Numbered from the stretch's first letter, positions 43,573 to 52,938 are shown. The stretch: 64,000 nt of DNA from Microbacterium dextranolyticum (GCF_016907295.1 NZ_JAFBBR010000001.1:1364001-1428000), one strand, 5' to 3'. Notes: a model not told the origin generated them from the letters alone. Numbers and translations are program-made.

Positions 43573-45279
43573 TCAGTCGGCGACGGATTCCGATCCCGAC
43601 AGCAGCGACTCCCGCACCTGTCGGCGCAGCACCTTGCCGATGAGCGACTTCGGAAGCTCGTCGACGACGACCACACGGCGAGGCACCTTGTAGGGGGTCA
43701 GCACGCCGCGGGCGAACTCGCGGATGGACTCGGTGTCCACCTCGCCCGCGCCGTCGAGCACGACGGCGGCCACGACCTCTTCGCCGGAACGCTCGCTCGG
43801 GAGGCCGACGACGGCGGCATCCGCAACGCGGGGATGCTGGCGCAGCGCATTCTCGACCTCGGTCGGGGCCACGTTGAACCCTCCCGTGATGATGAGCTCC
43901 TTGATGCGGTCGACGATGCGGACGAAACCGTCCTCGTCGATCTGCACGATGTCACCCGTGCGGAACCAGCCGTCGACGAGCACTTCTTCGGTCTCCTCCG
44001 GCTTGCCGTAGTAGCCGTGGAACACCTGCGGGCCCCGGACCAGCAGTTCGCCCCGCTCGCCGGGGGCCACGTCCGTCGTCGGATCGTCGGGATCGACGAC
44101 ACGGCACTCCGTGCCGGGGAGCGGGAGCCCCACCGTGCCGGGTTTGCGGTTCTCGGCGACGGGGTTGGCCATGAGTACGGGCGAGCACTCCGACAGTCCG
44201 TACCCCTCGACGAGGTAGCCGCCGGTTGCTTTCTCGAACGGCACGACGAGCTCGTGCGGAAGTGCCATCGCTCCGGAGATCGCGACCTCGGTCCCGGAGA
44301 GGGAGATGCCCTCGTCCTGCGCGGCCTTGAGCAATCGGGCGGCGATCGGCGGGACGAGCGGCAGGAACGTCGCGGGGTGCTTCTTCGTGACCTCGAGCAC
44401 CATCGCCGGCTCGAATCGGGGGAAGAGCACGAGACGCGCCCCCATCGACATCGCGAAGGTGAGGCAGAGCGTGAGGCCGTAGGCGTGGAACATCGGCAGC
44501 ACGGCGTAGACGACGCAGCCGTGCCCGCGGACGATCGACGGCGTCCACGCCTGTGCCTGCCGGGCGTTCGCCAGGAGGTTCCGGTGCGTGAGCATCGCAC
44601 CCTTGGGAGTGCCGGTCGTGCCGCTCGTGTACTGGATGATCGCGAGGTCATCCGTGCCGGGGCCGGGGACGGATGCCGGGAGCGCGGCCGTCTGCAGCAG
44701 CCGGTCCCACGACAGCGCGCCCGTCGTCCGCTCGGTGAGCGCGTCGCGCGAGGCACGAGCCTTGGCGACGGGGAGTCGCAGGGCGAGGCGCAGCGACAGC
44801 GGCATCGCACGGGTTACATCGACGCTGATGAGGTTCGGCACGGCGACGTCGGCGGGGAAGTCCTGCACGGTTCCGACGACCTTGCTCCAGACGATCGCCG
44901 TCTTCGCTCCGTGATCCTCGAACTGCTTGCGCAGCTCACGCGGGGTGTACAGCGGGTTGTGCTCGATCGCGATCGCACCAAGGCGCAGGATCGCATAAAA
45001 CGCGATGATGTGCTGCGGGCAGTTCGGCAGAACGATGCCGACGGTGTCGCCCTTGGTGACCCCGAGCGCCTGCAGGCCCGCGGCGGCGCGTTCGATGGCA
45101 TCCATCAACTCGCGATACGACGTCGTCCGCCCGAAGAACTGCAGGGCGGGGGCGTCCGGGTAGTCGCGCGCCGAGGCCTCGACGATGTCGAGGAGGTTCC
45201 CCTCGACCGGCGCCAGGTCCGCGGGGACCCCGTCGGCATAGCTGCGGATCCACGGGCGGGGCGGGTCGTAACTCGTCAC
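43573..45279 (-). CDS. Long-chain fatty acid-CoA ligase (AMP-binding)
   Basis: Activates fatty acids to acyl-CoA through an acyl-adenylate. The 568-residue ANL-superfamily enzyme has the P-loop-like motif YTSGTTGTPKGAMLTH near 218, VEGYGLSECSP near 345 for the adenylate, GWFRTGDIVQIDEDGFVRIVDRIKELIITGG split across the hinge near 445-475, and the C-terminal catalytic Lys in LPKSLIGKVLRRQVRE. The N-terminal 50 residues are like those of actinobacterial FadD proteins. A TAGGCT box lies 7 bases before the GTG at 45279. The exact chain length is unknown. Confidence 0.93.
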   Translation of the reverse strand: MTSYDPPRPWIRSYADGVPADLAPVEGNLLDIVEASARDYPDAPALQFFGRTTSYRELMDAIERAAAGLQALGVTKGDTVGIVLPNCPQHIIAFYAILRLGAIAIEHNPLYTPRELRKQFEDHGAKTAIVWSKVVGTVQDFPADVAVPNLISVDVTRAMPLSLRLALRLPVAKARASRDALTERTTGALSWDRLLQTAALPASVPGPGTDDLAIIQYTSGTTGTPKGAMLTHRNLLANARQAQAWTPSIVRGHGCVVYAVLPMFHAYGLTLCLTFAMSMGARLVLFPRFEPAMVLEVTKKHPATFLPLVPPIAARLLKAAQDEGISLSGTEVAISGAMALPHELVVPFEKATGGYLVEGYGLSECSPVLMANPVAENRKPGTVGLPLPGTECRVVDPDDPTTDVAPGERGELLVRGPQVFHGYYGKPEETEEVLVDGWFRTGDIVQIDEDGFVRIVDRIKELIITGGFNVAPTEVENALRQHPRVADAAVVGLPSERSGEEVVAAVVLDGAGEVDTESIREFARGVLTPYKVPRRVVVVDELPKSLIGKVLRRQVRESLLSGSESVAD

Positions 45280-45286
45280 GCGCGTC

Positions 45287-45292
45287 AGCCTA
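45287..45292 (-). promoter_or_regulatory. -10 box TAGGCT, leaderless acyl-CoA ligase promoter
   Basis: On the minus strand TAGGCT ends 7 bases before the GTG at 45279. Confidence 0.5.
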
Positions 45293-45350
45293 GCGTCGCC
45301 GGTCTTCCCCCGGGCGGTGCCGTCGGAATCGGGGGAGTGGCGCTCGCCCG

Positions 45351-45356
45351 TAGACT
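45351..45356 (+). promoter_or_regulatory. -10 box TAGACT, leaderless gatCAB promoter
   Basis: TAGACT ends 6 bases before the GTG at 45363. A second GTG at 45360 is too close to fit the usual spacing. Confidence 0.55.
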
Positions 45357-45362
45357 GTCGTG

Positions 45363-45662
45363 GTGTCTGAAATCACCCCTGATCTCGTCCGCCATCTCGG
45401 CGTGCTGGCCCGCATCCAGCTCGACGACGCGGAGGTGGAGCGCCTGACCGGCCAGCTCTCCGCGATCGTCGACAACATCGCGAAGGTGTCGGAGGTCGCG
45501 ACGCCGGACGTGCCCGCCACGAGCCACCCGATCCCGCTCGAGAACGTCTTCCGCGCCGATGTCGTCGGCGAGATGCTGACGACGGCGCAGGTGCTGCAGA
45601 ATGCGCCGGACGCCACCGAGGACCGCTTCAAGGTCACCGCGATCCTGGGGGAGGAGCAGTGA
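45363..45662 (+). CDS. gatC: Asp/Glu-tRNA amidotransferase subunit C
   Basis: The small subunit that holds GatA and GatB together. It is 99 residues long with the usual [39 protein letters not shown] beginning, split here by no insertion, and [16 protein letters not shown] in the middle. The start at 45363 was chosen from the leaderless -10 spacing. Its stop overlaps the gatA start (GTGA). Confidence 0.94.
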   Translation: MSEITPDLVRHLGVLARIQLDDAEVERLTGQLSAIVDNIAKVSEVATPDVPATSHPIPLENVFRADVVGEMLTTAQVLQNAPDATEDRFKVTAILGEEQ

Positions 45663-47170
45663 GCGACCTCACGCGCCTGAGCGCGGCGGACCTGTCCGCG
45701 AAGCTGACCGCCGGTGAGGTCTCGAGCGTCGAGGCGACGCGCGCGCACCTCGACCGCATCGCCGACGTCGACGGCGACGTGCACGCCTTCCTCCACGTGA
45801 GCGACCACGCTCTCGAGGTCGCCGAGGGCATCGACCGGCGTCGCGCCGCGGGAGAGCAGCTGGGCGAACTCGCGGGCGTTCCGCTCGCGATCAAGGACGT
45901 GCTCGTCACGACCGACATGCCCTCCACGAGTGGATCGAAGATCCTCGAGGGCTTCATGTCGCCCTACGACGCGACCGTCGTCGCGCGCTCGCGCGCCGCC
46001 GGGCTCGTGCCGCTCGGCAAGACCAACATGGACGAGTTCGCGATGGGCTCCTCCACGGAGCACTCGGCGTACGGCCCGACCCGCAACCCGTGGGACCTCG
46101 ACCGCATCCCGGGCGGATCCGGCGGTGGCTCGGCCGCCGCCGTGGCGGCTTTCGAGGCGCCGATCGCGCTCGGCTCCGACACGGGCGGCTCGATCCGCCA
46201 GCCCGCGCACGTCACCGGCACGGTCGGCATGAAGCCCACCTACGGTGGCGTCAGCCGCTTCGGTGCGATCGCGCTGGCCTCCTCTCTCGACCAGGTCGGC
46301 CCCGTCTCGCGCACCGTGCTCGACTCGGCCCTCCTGCATGACGTCATCGGCGGGCACGACGCGCACGATGCGACGTCGTTGACGGATGCCTGGCCGTCCT
46401 TCGCCGCCGCGGCCCGCGAGGGCGCGACGGGCGAGGTCCTCAAAGGGCTGCGCGTCGGCGTCATCCGCGAGCTCCCCGACTCGGGCTTCCAGCGGGGAGT
46501 CTCCGCGTCGTTCCGCTCCGCGCTCGCGCTGCTCGAGGCGCAGGGCGCCGAGATCGTCGAGGTCAGCGCGCCGCACGTCGAGTACGGCGTCGCCGCCTAT
46601 TACCTGATCCTTCCCGCGGAGGCATCCAGCAACCTGGCCAAGTTCGACTCGGTGCGTTTCGGTCTGCGGGTCGACGTGCCCGGCGGCACCGTCGAGGACG
46701 TCATGGCGCGCTCGCGCGAGATCGGCTTCGGCGACGAGGTGAAGCGCCGCATCATCCTCGGCACGTATGCCCTGTCGGCCGGCTACTACGACGCGTACTA
46801 CGGCAGCGCGCAGAAGGTGCGCACGCTCATCCAGCGCGACTTCGATGCGGCGTTCGCCCAGGTCGACGTCATCGCGACGCCGTCGGCGCCGACGACCGCG
46901 TTCAAGATCGGCGAGAAGATCGACGACCCGCTGCAGATGTACCTCAACGACGTCACGACGATCCCGGTGAACCTCGCGGGAGTTCCAGGGATCTCGATCC
47001 CGTCGGGTCTCGCCGAGGAGGACGGCCTGCCCGTGGGCATCCAGTTCATCGCCCCCGCCCGCGAGGACGCGCGCCTCTACCGCGTGGGAGCCGCCGCCGA
47101 GGCACTGCTCGTCGACTCGTGGGGCGGTCCGCTGCTGGACCGTGCCCCGCTTCTGGGAGGGAACCGCTGA
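45659..47170 (+). CDS. gatA: Asp/Glu-tRNA amidotransferase subunit A
   Basis: The amidase subunit, releasing ammonia from glutamine for transamidation of Glu-tRNA(Gln) or Asp-tRNA(Asn). The 503-residue amidase-signature protein has the catalytic Lys in [13 protein letters not shown] near 78, the [20 protein letters not shown] block with the cis-Ser, and the nucleophile Ser in [11 protein letters not shown] near 180. GTG start at 45659, coupled to gatC. Its stop overlaps the gatB ATG by one base. Confidence 0.97.
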   Translation: MSDLTRLSAADLSAKLTAGEVSSVEATRAHLDRIADVDGDVHAFLHVSDHALEVAEGIDRRRAAGEQLGELAGVPLAIKDVLVTTDMPSTSGSKILEGFMSPYDATVVARSRAAGLVPLGKTNMDEFAMGSSTEHSAYGPTRNPWDLDRIPGGSGGGSAAAVAAFEAPIALGSDTGGSIRQPAHVTGTVGMKPTYGGVSRFGAIALASSLDQVGPVSRTVLDSALLHDVIGGHDAHDATSLTDAWPSFAAAAREGATGEVLKGLRVGVIRELPDSGFQRGVSASFRSALALLEAQGAEIVEVSAPHVEYGVAAYYLILPAEASSNLAKFDSVRFGLRVDVPGGTVEDVMARSREIGFGDEVKRRIILGTYALSAGYYDAYYGSAQKVRTLIQRDFDAAFAQVDVIATPSAPTTAFKIGEKIDDPLQMYLNDVTTIPVNLAGVPGISIPSGLAEEDGLPVGIQFIAPAREDARLYRVGAAAEALLVDSWGGPLLDRAPLLGGNR

Positions 47171-48684
47171 TGGCCAAGGCCGCACTCATGGACTTCGACG
47201 AGGCACTGAAGCTGTACGAGCCGGTGCTCGGCTTCGAGGTGCACGTCGAGCTGAACACCCGCACGAAGATGTTCTCGCCCGCGGCGAACCCCGCGCACGA
47301 GTCGAACCACGACGCGGCACCGAACACGCTGGTCGCGCCGGTCGATATGGGCCTTCCCGGCTCGCTGCCGGTGGTCAACGAGCAGGCCGTGCGTTTCTCT
47401 ATCAGTCTGGGGCTGGCGCTCGGGTGCTCGATCGCGCCGTCGAGCCGGTTCGCGCGTAAGAACTACTTCTATCCCGACCTCGGCAAGAACTACCAGATCT
47501 CACAGTACGACGAGCCGATCGCGTTCGAGGGGCAGGTCGAGGTCGAGCTCGAGGGCGGCGACATCGTGACCGTGCCGATCGAGCGCGCCCACATGGAAGA
47601 GGATGCCGGCAAGCTCACCCACGTCGGGGGCGCTACCGGCCGCATCCAGGGCGCCGAGTACTCGCTCGTCGACTACAACCGTGCCGGTGTGCCGCTCGTG
47701 GAGATCGTCACGAAGCCGATCTTCGGGGCCGAGCATCGGGCCCCCGAGCTGGCCGCCGCGTACGTGCGGGCGATCCGCGACATCGTGCTGTCGCTCGGGA
47801 TCTCCGAGGCCCGGATGGAGCGTGGCAACCTGCGCTGCGACGCGAACGTCTCGCTCCGCCCGCGGGGCCAGGAGAAGCTCGGCACGCGTACCGAGACGAA
47901 GAACGTCAACTCCATGCGTTCGGTCGAACGGGCGGTCCGTTACGAGATCCAGCGGCAGGCCGCGATCCTCGCCGCCGGCGGCACCATCACGCAGGAGACC
48001 CGGCACTGGCACGAGGACACCGGGACGACCTCGCCCGGGCGTCCGAAGTCGGATGCCGACGACTACCGCTACTTCCCCGAGCCCGACCTGCTGCCGGTCG
48101 CGCCGCCCGTCGAGCTGATCGAGTCGCTGCGCGCCGCCCTGCCCGAGCCGCCCGCGGTGCGTCGTCGCCGCCTGAAGGGCGACTGGGGCTTCACCGACCT
48201 GGAGTTCCAGGACGTCGTCAACGGCGGGCTGCTCGCCGAGCTCGAGGCGACCGTCGCTGCGGGCGCCACCCCCGCCGCCGCCCGCAAGTGGTGGACGGGG
48301 GAGATCACCCGCATCGCCAACGCGCAGGGCGTCGAGCCCGGTTCGCTCGTCGAGCCGGCATCCATCGCCGCCCTGCAGCAGCTCGTCGACGCCGGAACGC
48401 TCACCGACAAGCTGGCCCGTCAGGTGCTGGAGGGCGTCATCGCCGGGGAAGGCACGCCGCAGGAGGTCGTGGATGCGCGGGGGCTCGCGGTCGTCTCGGA
48501 CGACGGTGCCCTGATCGCCGCGATCGACGAGGCACTCGCCGCGCAGCCCGACGTGCTCGCGAAGATCCGCGACGGCAAGGTGCAGGCAGCCGGCGCCGTC
48601 ATCGGCGCCGTCATGAAGGCCATGAAGGGTCAAGCGGACGCCGCCCGGGTGCGCGAGCTCGTGCTGGAGCGTGCCGCCGGCTGA
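47170..48684 (+). CDS. gatB: Asp/Glu-tRNA amidotransferase subunit B
   Basis: The kinase/tRNA-binding subunit, activating the misacylated amino acid with ATP before amidation. The 504-residue protein has [16 protein letters not shown] at 25-40, the [20 protein letters not shown] block, [18 protein letters not shown] near 175, and a C-terminal helical tail domain binding the tRNA elbow. It completes the gatCAB operon. A 13-bp hairpin follows 14 bases after the stop. Confidence 0.97.
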   Translation: MAKAALMDFDEALKLYEPVLGFEVHVELNTRTKMFSPAANPAHESNHDAAPNTLVAPVDMGLPGSLPVVNEQAVRFSISLGLALGCSIAPSSRFARKNYFYPDLGKNYQISQYDEPIAFEGQVEVELEGGDIVTVPIERAHMEEDAGKLTHVGGATGRIQGAEYSLVDYNRAGVPLVEIVTKPIFGAEHRAPELAAAYVRAIRDIVLSLGISEARMERGNLRCDANVSLRPRGQEKLGTRTETKNVNSMRSVERAVRYEIQRQAAILAAGGTITQETRHWHEDTGTTSPGRPKSDADDYRYFPEPDLLPVAPPVELIESLRAALPEPPAVRRRRLKGDWGFTDLEFQDVVNGGLLAELEATVAAGATPAAARKWWTGEITRIANAQGVEPGSLVEPASIAALQQLVDAGTLTDKLARQVLEGVIAGEGTPQEVVDARGLAVVSDDGALIAAIDEALAAQPDVLAKIRDGKVQAAGAVIGAVMKAMKGQADAARVRELVLERAAG

Positions 48685-48697
48685 CGCAGCCGCTTCC

Positions 48698-48736
48698 ACG
48701 ATGCCGCGCCTCGGGTCCACCGGGGCGCGGCATCGT
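48698..48736 (+). terminator. 13-bp hairpin after gatB
   Basis: Perfect arms 48698-48710 and 48724-48736 with a 13-base loop lie directly after the gatCAB operon and before dinB. Confidence 0.65.
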
Positions 48737-48755
48737 GCATGTCGGGGGTCTCGAC

Positions 48756-48761
48756 CAGAAT
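48756..48761 (+). promoter_or_regulatory. -10 box CAGAAT, possible leaderless dinB promoter
   Basis: CAGAAT ends 7 bases before the GTG at 48769, the spacing seen for other genes in this window. Confidence 0.35.
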
Positions 48762-48768
48762 GGACGAC

Positions 48769-50025
48769 GTGGGACGAGGCGACGGCAGTGGGCGGCGGGT
48801 ATCGCCCGACGACGCCGATGACACCGGCACGCGCATCCTGCATGTCGACATGGATGCCTTCTACGCGTCCGTCGAAGTGCTCCACGATCCCGCCCTCGCC
48901 GGTAAGCCGCTGATCGTCGGGGGCATGGAGGGGCGCGGGGTCGTCTCGAGCGCGTCGTACGAGGCGCGCCGGTACGGCGTGCGATCGGCGATGGGCGTCG
49001 CGCAGGCGCTGCGGCTGTGTCCGCAGGCGATCGTCGTCGTGCCGCACTTCGAGCGCTACTCCGCGCTGTCACGTCAGGTGATGGGGATCTTCCAGGAGAT
49101 CACTCCGCTCGTCGAGCCGCTGTCCATCGACGAGGCGTTCCTCGACGTGTCAGGCGCACGGCGGCTGTGGGGATCGCCGGGCGAGATCGCGCGGATGCTG
49201 CGGGCGCGGGTCCTCGCCGAGACCGGACTCGTCTGCAGCGTCGGAGTCGCAGCGACCAAGCATGTCGCGAAGATCGCCTCGACCATGTCGAAGCCCGACG
49301 GTCTGCTGATCGTGAGCGAGCCCGAAACCGCCCCCTTTCTCGCGGCGCTTCCGGTGCGGGCGTTGTGGGGCGTCGGACCCAAGGCGGCGGAGGCTCTCGA
49401 GGCGCGGGGCATCCGACTCGTCTCCGACATCCTCGCGTCGCCTCAGCGCGTCATCGAACGTGCGCTCGGACCCACCGGCGGCGAACGGGTCTGGCTCCTC
49501 GCGCACGGCCAGGATCCGCGCGAGGTCGAAACCGAGCGGGTCGAGAAGAGCATCGGCCATGAAGAGACGTTCCTGCACGACATCGCCGACCGGGCGACGT
49601 TGCGCAGCGAGCTGCGCCGTCTCGCCGACCGGGTAGCCGGGCGCCTGCGCGGTGGCGGCTGGGAGGCGCGCACCATCTCTCTGAAGCTGCGGTACGCAGA
49701 CTTCACGACGCTGTCGCGCGCGAGCACTCTGGCCGAGCCGACCGACGTGGGGCAGCGGATCGGCGACGTCGCGATCGGTCTGTTCGACGAGCTCGAGCTG
49801 GCCCAGCCCGTCCGCCTCATCGGTGTGCGCGCCGAGAAGCTGCGCCCCGGGGGCGGTGCCGCCCTCACCCTCTGGGACGACGACGAGGACTGGCGCCGCG
49901 TCGACGCCGCGCTCGACGACGCGCGCGACCGATTCGGCGGCGGCGCCGTCACCCGCGCGAGCGTCCTCGGACCGCGCCGTGACGTCAACGCGCTTCCGAC
50001 GAATCCACGGCTTCCGCGCGAGTGA
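48769..50025 (+). CDS. dinB: DNA polymerase IV
   Basis: A Y-family translesion polymerase. With this start the protein has 418 residues. The palm has HVDMDAFYASVE near 25 and SIDEAFLDVSGARRLWG near 124 with catalytic acidic residues. The fingers, the thumb HhH (WGVGPKAAEALEARGI) and the little-finger domain (ending in the RADARLRD-like ALDDARDRFGGGAV region) are complete. I chose GTG 48769 from the -10 spacing; ATG 48760 or 48739 would only lengthen a non-conserved N-terminus and the latter overlaps no promoter. No LexA box was recognised. Confidence 0.92.
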   Translation: MGRGDGSGRRVSPDDADDTGTRILHVDMDAFYASVEVLHDPALAGKPLIVGGMEGRGVVSSASYEARRYGVRSAMGVAQALRLCPQAIVVVPHFERYSALSRQVMGIFQEITPLVEPLSIDEAFLDVSGARRLWGSPGEIARMLRARVLAETGLVCSVGVAATKHVAKIASTMSKPDGLLIVSEPETAPFLAALPVRALWGVGPKAAEALEARGIRLVSDILASPQRVIERALGPTGGERVWLLAHGQDPREVETERVEKSIGHEETFLHDIADRATLRSELRRLADRVAGRLRGGGWEARTISLKLRYADFTTLSRASTLAEPTDVGQRIGDVAIGLFDELELAQPVRLIGVRAEKLRPGGGAALTLWDDDEDWRRVDAALDDARDRFGGGAVTRASVLGPRRDVNALPTNPRLPRE

Positions 50026-50054
50026 GGGCCGTCGCGCCCGCGCACGGCACCGGC

Positions 50055-50060
50055 TACGGT
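50055..50060 (+). promoter_or_regulatory. -10 box TACGGT, leaderless promoter
   Basis: TACGGT ends 6 bases before the ATG at 50067 of the GerW-like gene. Confidence 0.45.
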
Positions 50061-50066
50061 GGTCGT

Positions 50067-50387
50067 ATGCCCAATCTCGCACTCGAACTCGCCAAGCAGA
50101 CCGCGTCCCTGGGCGTCACGAGCGTCTACGGCGAACAGCAGGACGTCGACGGCGTACGCCTCGTCCCCGTCGCGGTCTCGTGGTCGGGGTTCGGTGCCGG
50201 AGACGACGGCAACGGCGCTGCCGGTGGCGGCGGCGGAGGGGCGGCGTTCCCCGTCGGGGCCTACATCCGACGCGGTGACGGCGTGAGCTTCGAGCCCAAC
50301 ATCGTCTCGCTGCTGGCCGTGGGCATCCCCTTCGTCTGGGTGACCGGTCGGGCACTCAGCCGCATCATCCGTGCCCTCAAGCGCTGA
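50067..50387 (+). CDS. GerW/YtfJ-like protein
   Basis: A 106-residue protein with the outline of the GerW (YtfJ) family: an N-terminal helix, AVSWSGFGAGDD, a central Gly-rich run, and the hallmark segment PVGAYIRRGDGVSFEPN. A hydrophobic C-terminal stretch (VSLLAVGIPFVWVTGRAL) may be a membrane segment. The family was first studied in spore germination, yet homologues are common in non-sporulating actinobacteria, where function is unknown. The end overlaps the next gene by 17 bases, so they are probably co-expressed. Confidence 0.7.
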   Translation: MPNLALELAKQTASLGVTSVYGEQQDVDGVRLVPVAVSWSGFGAGDDGNGAAGGGGGGAAFPVGAYIRRGDGVSFEPNIVSLLAVGIPFVWVTGRALSRIIRALKR

Positions 50388-50955
50388 CGGCGTCGACGCC
50401 GCGATAGAGGCCGTGCTCGTCCGCGTGCGCGCGGATGTCGCCCGTCTCGAGGCCACGCCCGGAACGGCGCCGGTCGCCATCCTCATCGACGGCCAGTCGG
50501 GAGCCGGCAAGACCACGCTCGCGGCCCGCCTCGCCGCGGCATGGCCGGGCGATGTGAACGTCGTCGCCCTCGACGACGTCTACCCGGGCTGGGACGGGTT
50601 GGACGCCGGTGCCGAGACGGCGCGCACACAGATCCTCGAGCCGTGGTGCGCGGGGCGCACGGCACGCTGGCACCGCTGGGACTGGGCGCGGTCCGCGCCG
50701 GGCGCCGAGATGACGACCGCTCCCGAAGTTCCCCTGATCATCGAGGGATCCGGCGTGCTGACCGCGGCGTCCGCCGCCCTCGCACCCATTCGCGTCTGGC
50801 TGGAGAGCCCCGCCGGTACCCGACGTGCGCGCGCACTGGCCCGCGACGGCGACACCTACCGACCGCATTGGGATCGGTGGGCGGATCAGGAGCGCCGGCA
50901 CCTCGACCGCGACCGACCACGCGACTTGGCGACGCTGGTGGCCGAGATCCCCTGA
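50371..50955 (+). CDS. P-loop kinase-like ATP-binding protein
   Basis: A 194-residue NTP-binding protein of the uridine-kinase-like type. Walker A is IDGQSGAGKTTLAARLA near 39-55. A DDVYPGWDGLD segment follows, the position of substrate-binding acids in nucleoside and pantothenate kinases. IIEGSGVLTAAS near 120 resembles the Walker B strand, and a lid-like Arg-rich stretch GTRRARALARDGDTYRPHWDRW lies near 145-165. The substrate is unknown. GTG start at 50371 within the end of the preceding gene; no independent promoter is seen. Confidence 0.82.
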   Translation: MPSSADGVDAAIEAVLVRVRADVARLEATPGTAPVAILIDGQSGAGKTTLAARLAAAWPGDVNVVALDDVYPGWDGLDAGAETARTQILEPWCAGRTARWHRWDWARSAPGAEMTTAPEVPLIIEGSGVLTAASAALAPIRVWLESPAGTRRARALARDGDTYRPHWDRWADQERRHLDRDRPRDLATLVAEIP

Positions 50956-50982
50956 CGGTGCCGGCCGACGACCTGTTGCGGC

Positions 50983-51477
50983 TCAGTCTTCGAGGGCCTG
51001 CAGCAGCCCTTCGAGGCGGAAGCCGAGCCAGTTGTAGATCCCGAAGCGCGGGTCATCGGACTCGCCCTGCTCATCGTCCGTGACGCCGAGTCGTGCCGCC
51101 ATGACCAGGCGCAAAGCGGTGAGGGTGCGCAGCCACGCGGCGACGGATGCGTCGTGCAGCTCGACGACGACGGGCGCCGTCGCGTCCTCCGGGGCGACCT
51201 CTTCCGGTCTGAGAGTGCGACCGTCGCGTTGCAGAGTCGAGAGGACGACGGCCGCGTCATCGCGTCGCCGGTCGAGCAGATCCGCCTGCGTGAGCCTGCG
51301 GAACTCGTCGGCCGCGGCGGGATCGTCCCGGTAGGCGTCCGGGACGAGACGCACGATCGCGGGATCGTCGAGCGCCACGTCATCGACGGTCTCGCCGATG
51401 AGCTCGCCGAACTGCGTCACCAGGTCGGAGAGGTGCGCAGCTTCCAGCAGCGACATCTCCAGCAGCACACGTGTCAT
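50983..51477 (-). CDS. DUF2017 family protein
   Basis: A 164-residue, mostly helical cytosolic protein. DUF2017 members occur next to clpS in actinobacteria. Visible conserved parts are EMSLLEAAHLSDLVTQFGELI at the start, VVELHDASVAAWLRTLTALRLVMAARLGV near 105-130 and the end FGIYNWLGFRLEGLLQALED. Function is unknown. It overlaps clpS by 4 bases (ATGA), so it is translationally coupled, suggesting a role near ClpS-mediated proteolysis. Confidence 0.88.
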   Translation of the reverse strand: MTRVLLEMSLLEAAHLSDLVTQFGELIGETVDDVALDDPAIVRLVPDAYRDDPAAADEFRRLTQADLLDRRRDDAAVVLSTLQRDGRTLRPEEVAPEDATAPVVVELHDASVAAWLRTLTALRLVMAARLGVTDDEQGESDDPRFGIYNWLGFRLEGLLQALED

Positions 51478-51779
51478 GATCCGCCTTCCCGCACGGTGGC
51501 CCAGAGCCCGTAATCGTGCATGGCCTGCACGTGCATCTCCATCGGTTCGCGCGCGCCTTCGGCCACCACGGCGTGCCCGACGTGGTGAACGGCGAGCATC
51601 AAGCGCTCCGCGTGCTCCCGCGAATAGCCGAAGTGCTCGCGGAACACGTGCACGACATAGCTCATCAGGTTCACCGGGTCGTTCCAGACGACCGCCTGCC
51701 AGGGGCGGGAACTCTGTGAGGCGGATGCCAGGTCGACGTCCTCGAGGGGCAGAACGGCGGACACCGCGGTCACGCCCAT
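51474..51779 (-). CDS. clpS: ATP-dependent Clp protease adaptor ClpS
   Basis: An adaptor that hands N-degron substrates to ClpA or ClpC. The 101-residue protein has the core WQAVVWNDPVNLMSYVVHVFREHFGY with the DP residues used in binding. AERLMLAVHHVGHAVVAEGAREPMEMHV follows, forming the N-degron pocket. The flexible N-terminal extension is present. It overlaps the zincin gene upstream by 10 bases and DUF2017 downstream by 4. Confidence 0.95.
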   Translation of the reverse strand: MGVTAVSAVLPLEDVDLASASQSSRPWQAVVWNDPVNLMSYVVHVFREHFGYSREHAERLMLAVHHVGHAVVAEGAREPMEMHVQAMHDYGLWATVREGGS

Positions 51780-52120
51780 CCGAGATCGTGCAGACGCGCA
51801 TCGTCGATGCCGTAGAAGTGGGCGATCTCGTGGACGAGCGTGGTGTGCACCTCGTCGCGCAGTTCGTCGAGGTCGTCGCAGACGTCGAGGTGCGGATCGC
51901 GATACACGATGATCCGATCCGGCAGGTCGCCGATGCCGTAGCGGTCGCGCTCCGTGAGGGCGAGGCCGTCGTAAAGGCCGAGGAGGTCGAGCGAGCCGTC
52001 CTCAGGGCGGTCCTCGACGACGAACACCACGTTGTCGAGCCCGTTCAGCATGTCTGCCGGGAGGGCATCGAGTTCGTCGGCGACGAGATCGTCGAACGCG
52101 TCGGCATCCATCTCGATCAT
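51770..52120 (-). CDS. Minimal zincin-type metallopeptidase family protein
   Basis: A 116-residue protein of the zinicin-like group (PF06262 type). The zinc motif HEIAHFYGIDDARLHDLGW near 97-115 gives HExxH with a third ligand downstream. DRIIVYRDPHLDVCDDLDELRDEVHTTLVHE is typical of the family. Structure studies of relatives show a small zincin fold without proven peptidase activity. It is the first gene of a three-gene unit with clpS and DUF2017. Confidence 0.88.
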   Translation of the reverse strand: MIEMDADAFDDLVADELDALPADMLNGLDNVVFVVEDRPEDGSLDLLGLYDGLALTERDRYGIGDLPDRIIVYRDPHLDVCDDLDELRDEVHTTLVHEIAHFYGIDDARLHDLGWA

Positions 52121-52145
52121 GCAGTGCCTCCGGAGGAGGAGAAAG

Positions 52146-52222
52146 TGGGGTGGCTAACGGGGCTTGAACCCGCGACCCCCGCGACCACAACGCGGTGCTC
52201 TACCAACTGAGCTATAGCCACC
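52146..52222 (-). tRNA. tRNA-His (GTG)
   Basis: On the minus strand the cloverleaf has the extra G at position -1 typical of tRNA-His, D-arm GCTCAGTTGGTAGAGC, anticodon stem CCGCG/CGCGG with loop TTGTGGT (anticodon GTG), and T-arm with GGTTCAAGC. The discriminator C pairs with G-1. CCA is encoded at 52146-52148. Confidence 0.95.
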
Positions 52223-52255
52223 ATGTGCCCGTCGCCGGGCAACCAGACGAGTCTA

Positions 52256-52879
52256 TTACACGTCCGAGGCATATGTTGACACAGCCGCTGCCGCCGCGTC
52301 ACGTGCCTCGTCGCTCGTGGGGCCGGGCGCAGGCACGAAAACGGCCTGGCGGTAGTAGGCCAGTTCGCGGATCGACTCGCGGATGTCGGCCAGAGCGCGA
52401 TGCCCGCCGTCCTTCGTCGGCGCGTTGAAGTAGGCCCGCGGATACCAGCGGCGTGACAGCTCCTTCACGCTGGACACGTCGACGTTCCGATAGTGCAGCC
52501 ACCGGTCGATCCGCGGCATGTACTTCGCGAGGAACATGCGATCCGTGCCGATCGTGTTGCCCGCCAGGGGGGCCTTGCCTTCCGCCACGAATCGTTGGAT
52601 GTACTCCAGAGCCTGGAACTCGGCGTCGGCGAGGCTGACGCCGTGGGGGATCTCTTCGAGCAACCCGGAGGTCTCGTGCATCTTCGTGACGAACTCGCCC
52701 ATGTGCTCCAGCGCGGAATCGTCGGGCTTGATCACGATCTGGAAGCCCTCGTGCACCGGTGTGAGCTCGAAATCGGTGACCACGATCGCGATCTCGACGA
52801 GCTCGTCGACCTCGAGATCAAGGCCCGTCATCTCGCAGTCGATCCAGACGAGACGGTCATTCTCCGCGGCGTTCACCAT
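52256..52879 (-). CDS. orn: Oligoribonuclease
   Basis: A DEDDh 3'-5' exoribonuclease that degrades RNA fragments of two to five bases, including pGpG. The 207-residue protein has LVWIDCEMTGLDLEVDELVEIA (first Asp and Glu), AGNTIGTDRMFLAKYMP, the FNAPTKDGGHRALADIRESI end motif with catalytic His and Asp. A TAGGAT box lies 7 bases before the ATG at 52879, supporting this start over ATG 52888. The Ala-rich C-terminal tail is longer than in proteobacteria. Confidence 0.95.
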   Translation of the reverse strand: MVNAAENDRLVWIDCEMTGLDLEVDELVEIAIVVTDFELTPVHEGFQIVIKPDDSALEHMGEFVTKMHETSGLLEEIPHGVSLADAEFQALEYIQRFVAEGKAPLAGNTIGTDRMFLAKYMPRIDRWLHYRNVDVSSVKELSRRWYPRAYFNAPTKDGGHRALADIRESIRELAYYRQAVFVPAPGPTSDEARDAAAAAVSTYASDV

Positions 52880-52886
52880 GGACGCC

Positions 52887-52892
52887 ATCCTA
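52887..52892 (-). promoter_or_regulatory. -10 box TAGGAT, leaderless orn promoter
   Basis: TAGGAT on the minus strand ends 7 bases before the ATG at 52879. Confidence 0.5.
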
Positions 52893-52924
52893 CCGAGCAG
52901 TGCGGACGCCGGCCCGTGCGGCGC

Positions 52925-52930
52925 TACGCT
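52925..52930 (+). promoter_or_regulatory. -10 box TACGCT before tRNA-Arg
   Basis: TACGCT ends 8 bases before the tRNA 5' end, so the primary transcript would start close to the mature 5' end. Confidence 0.4.
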
Positions 52931-52938
52931 GGATGGGC

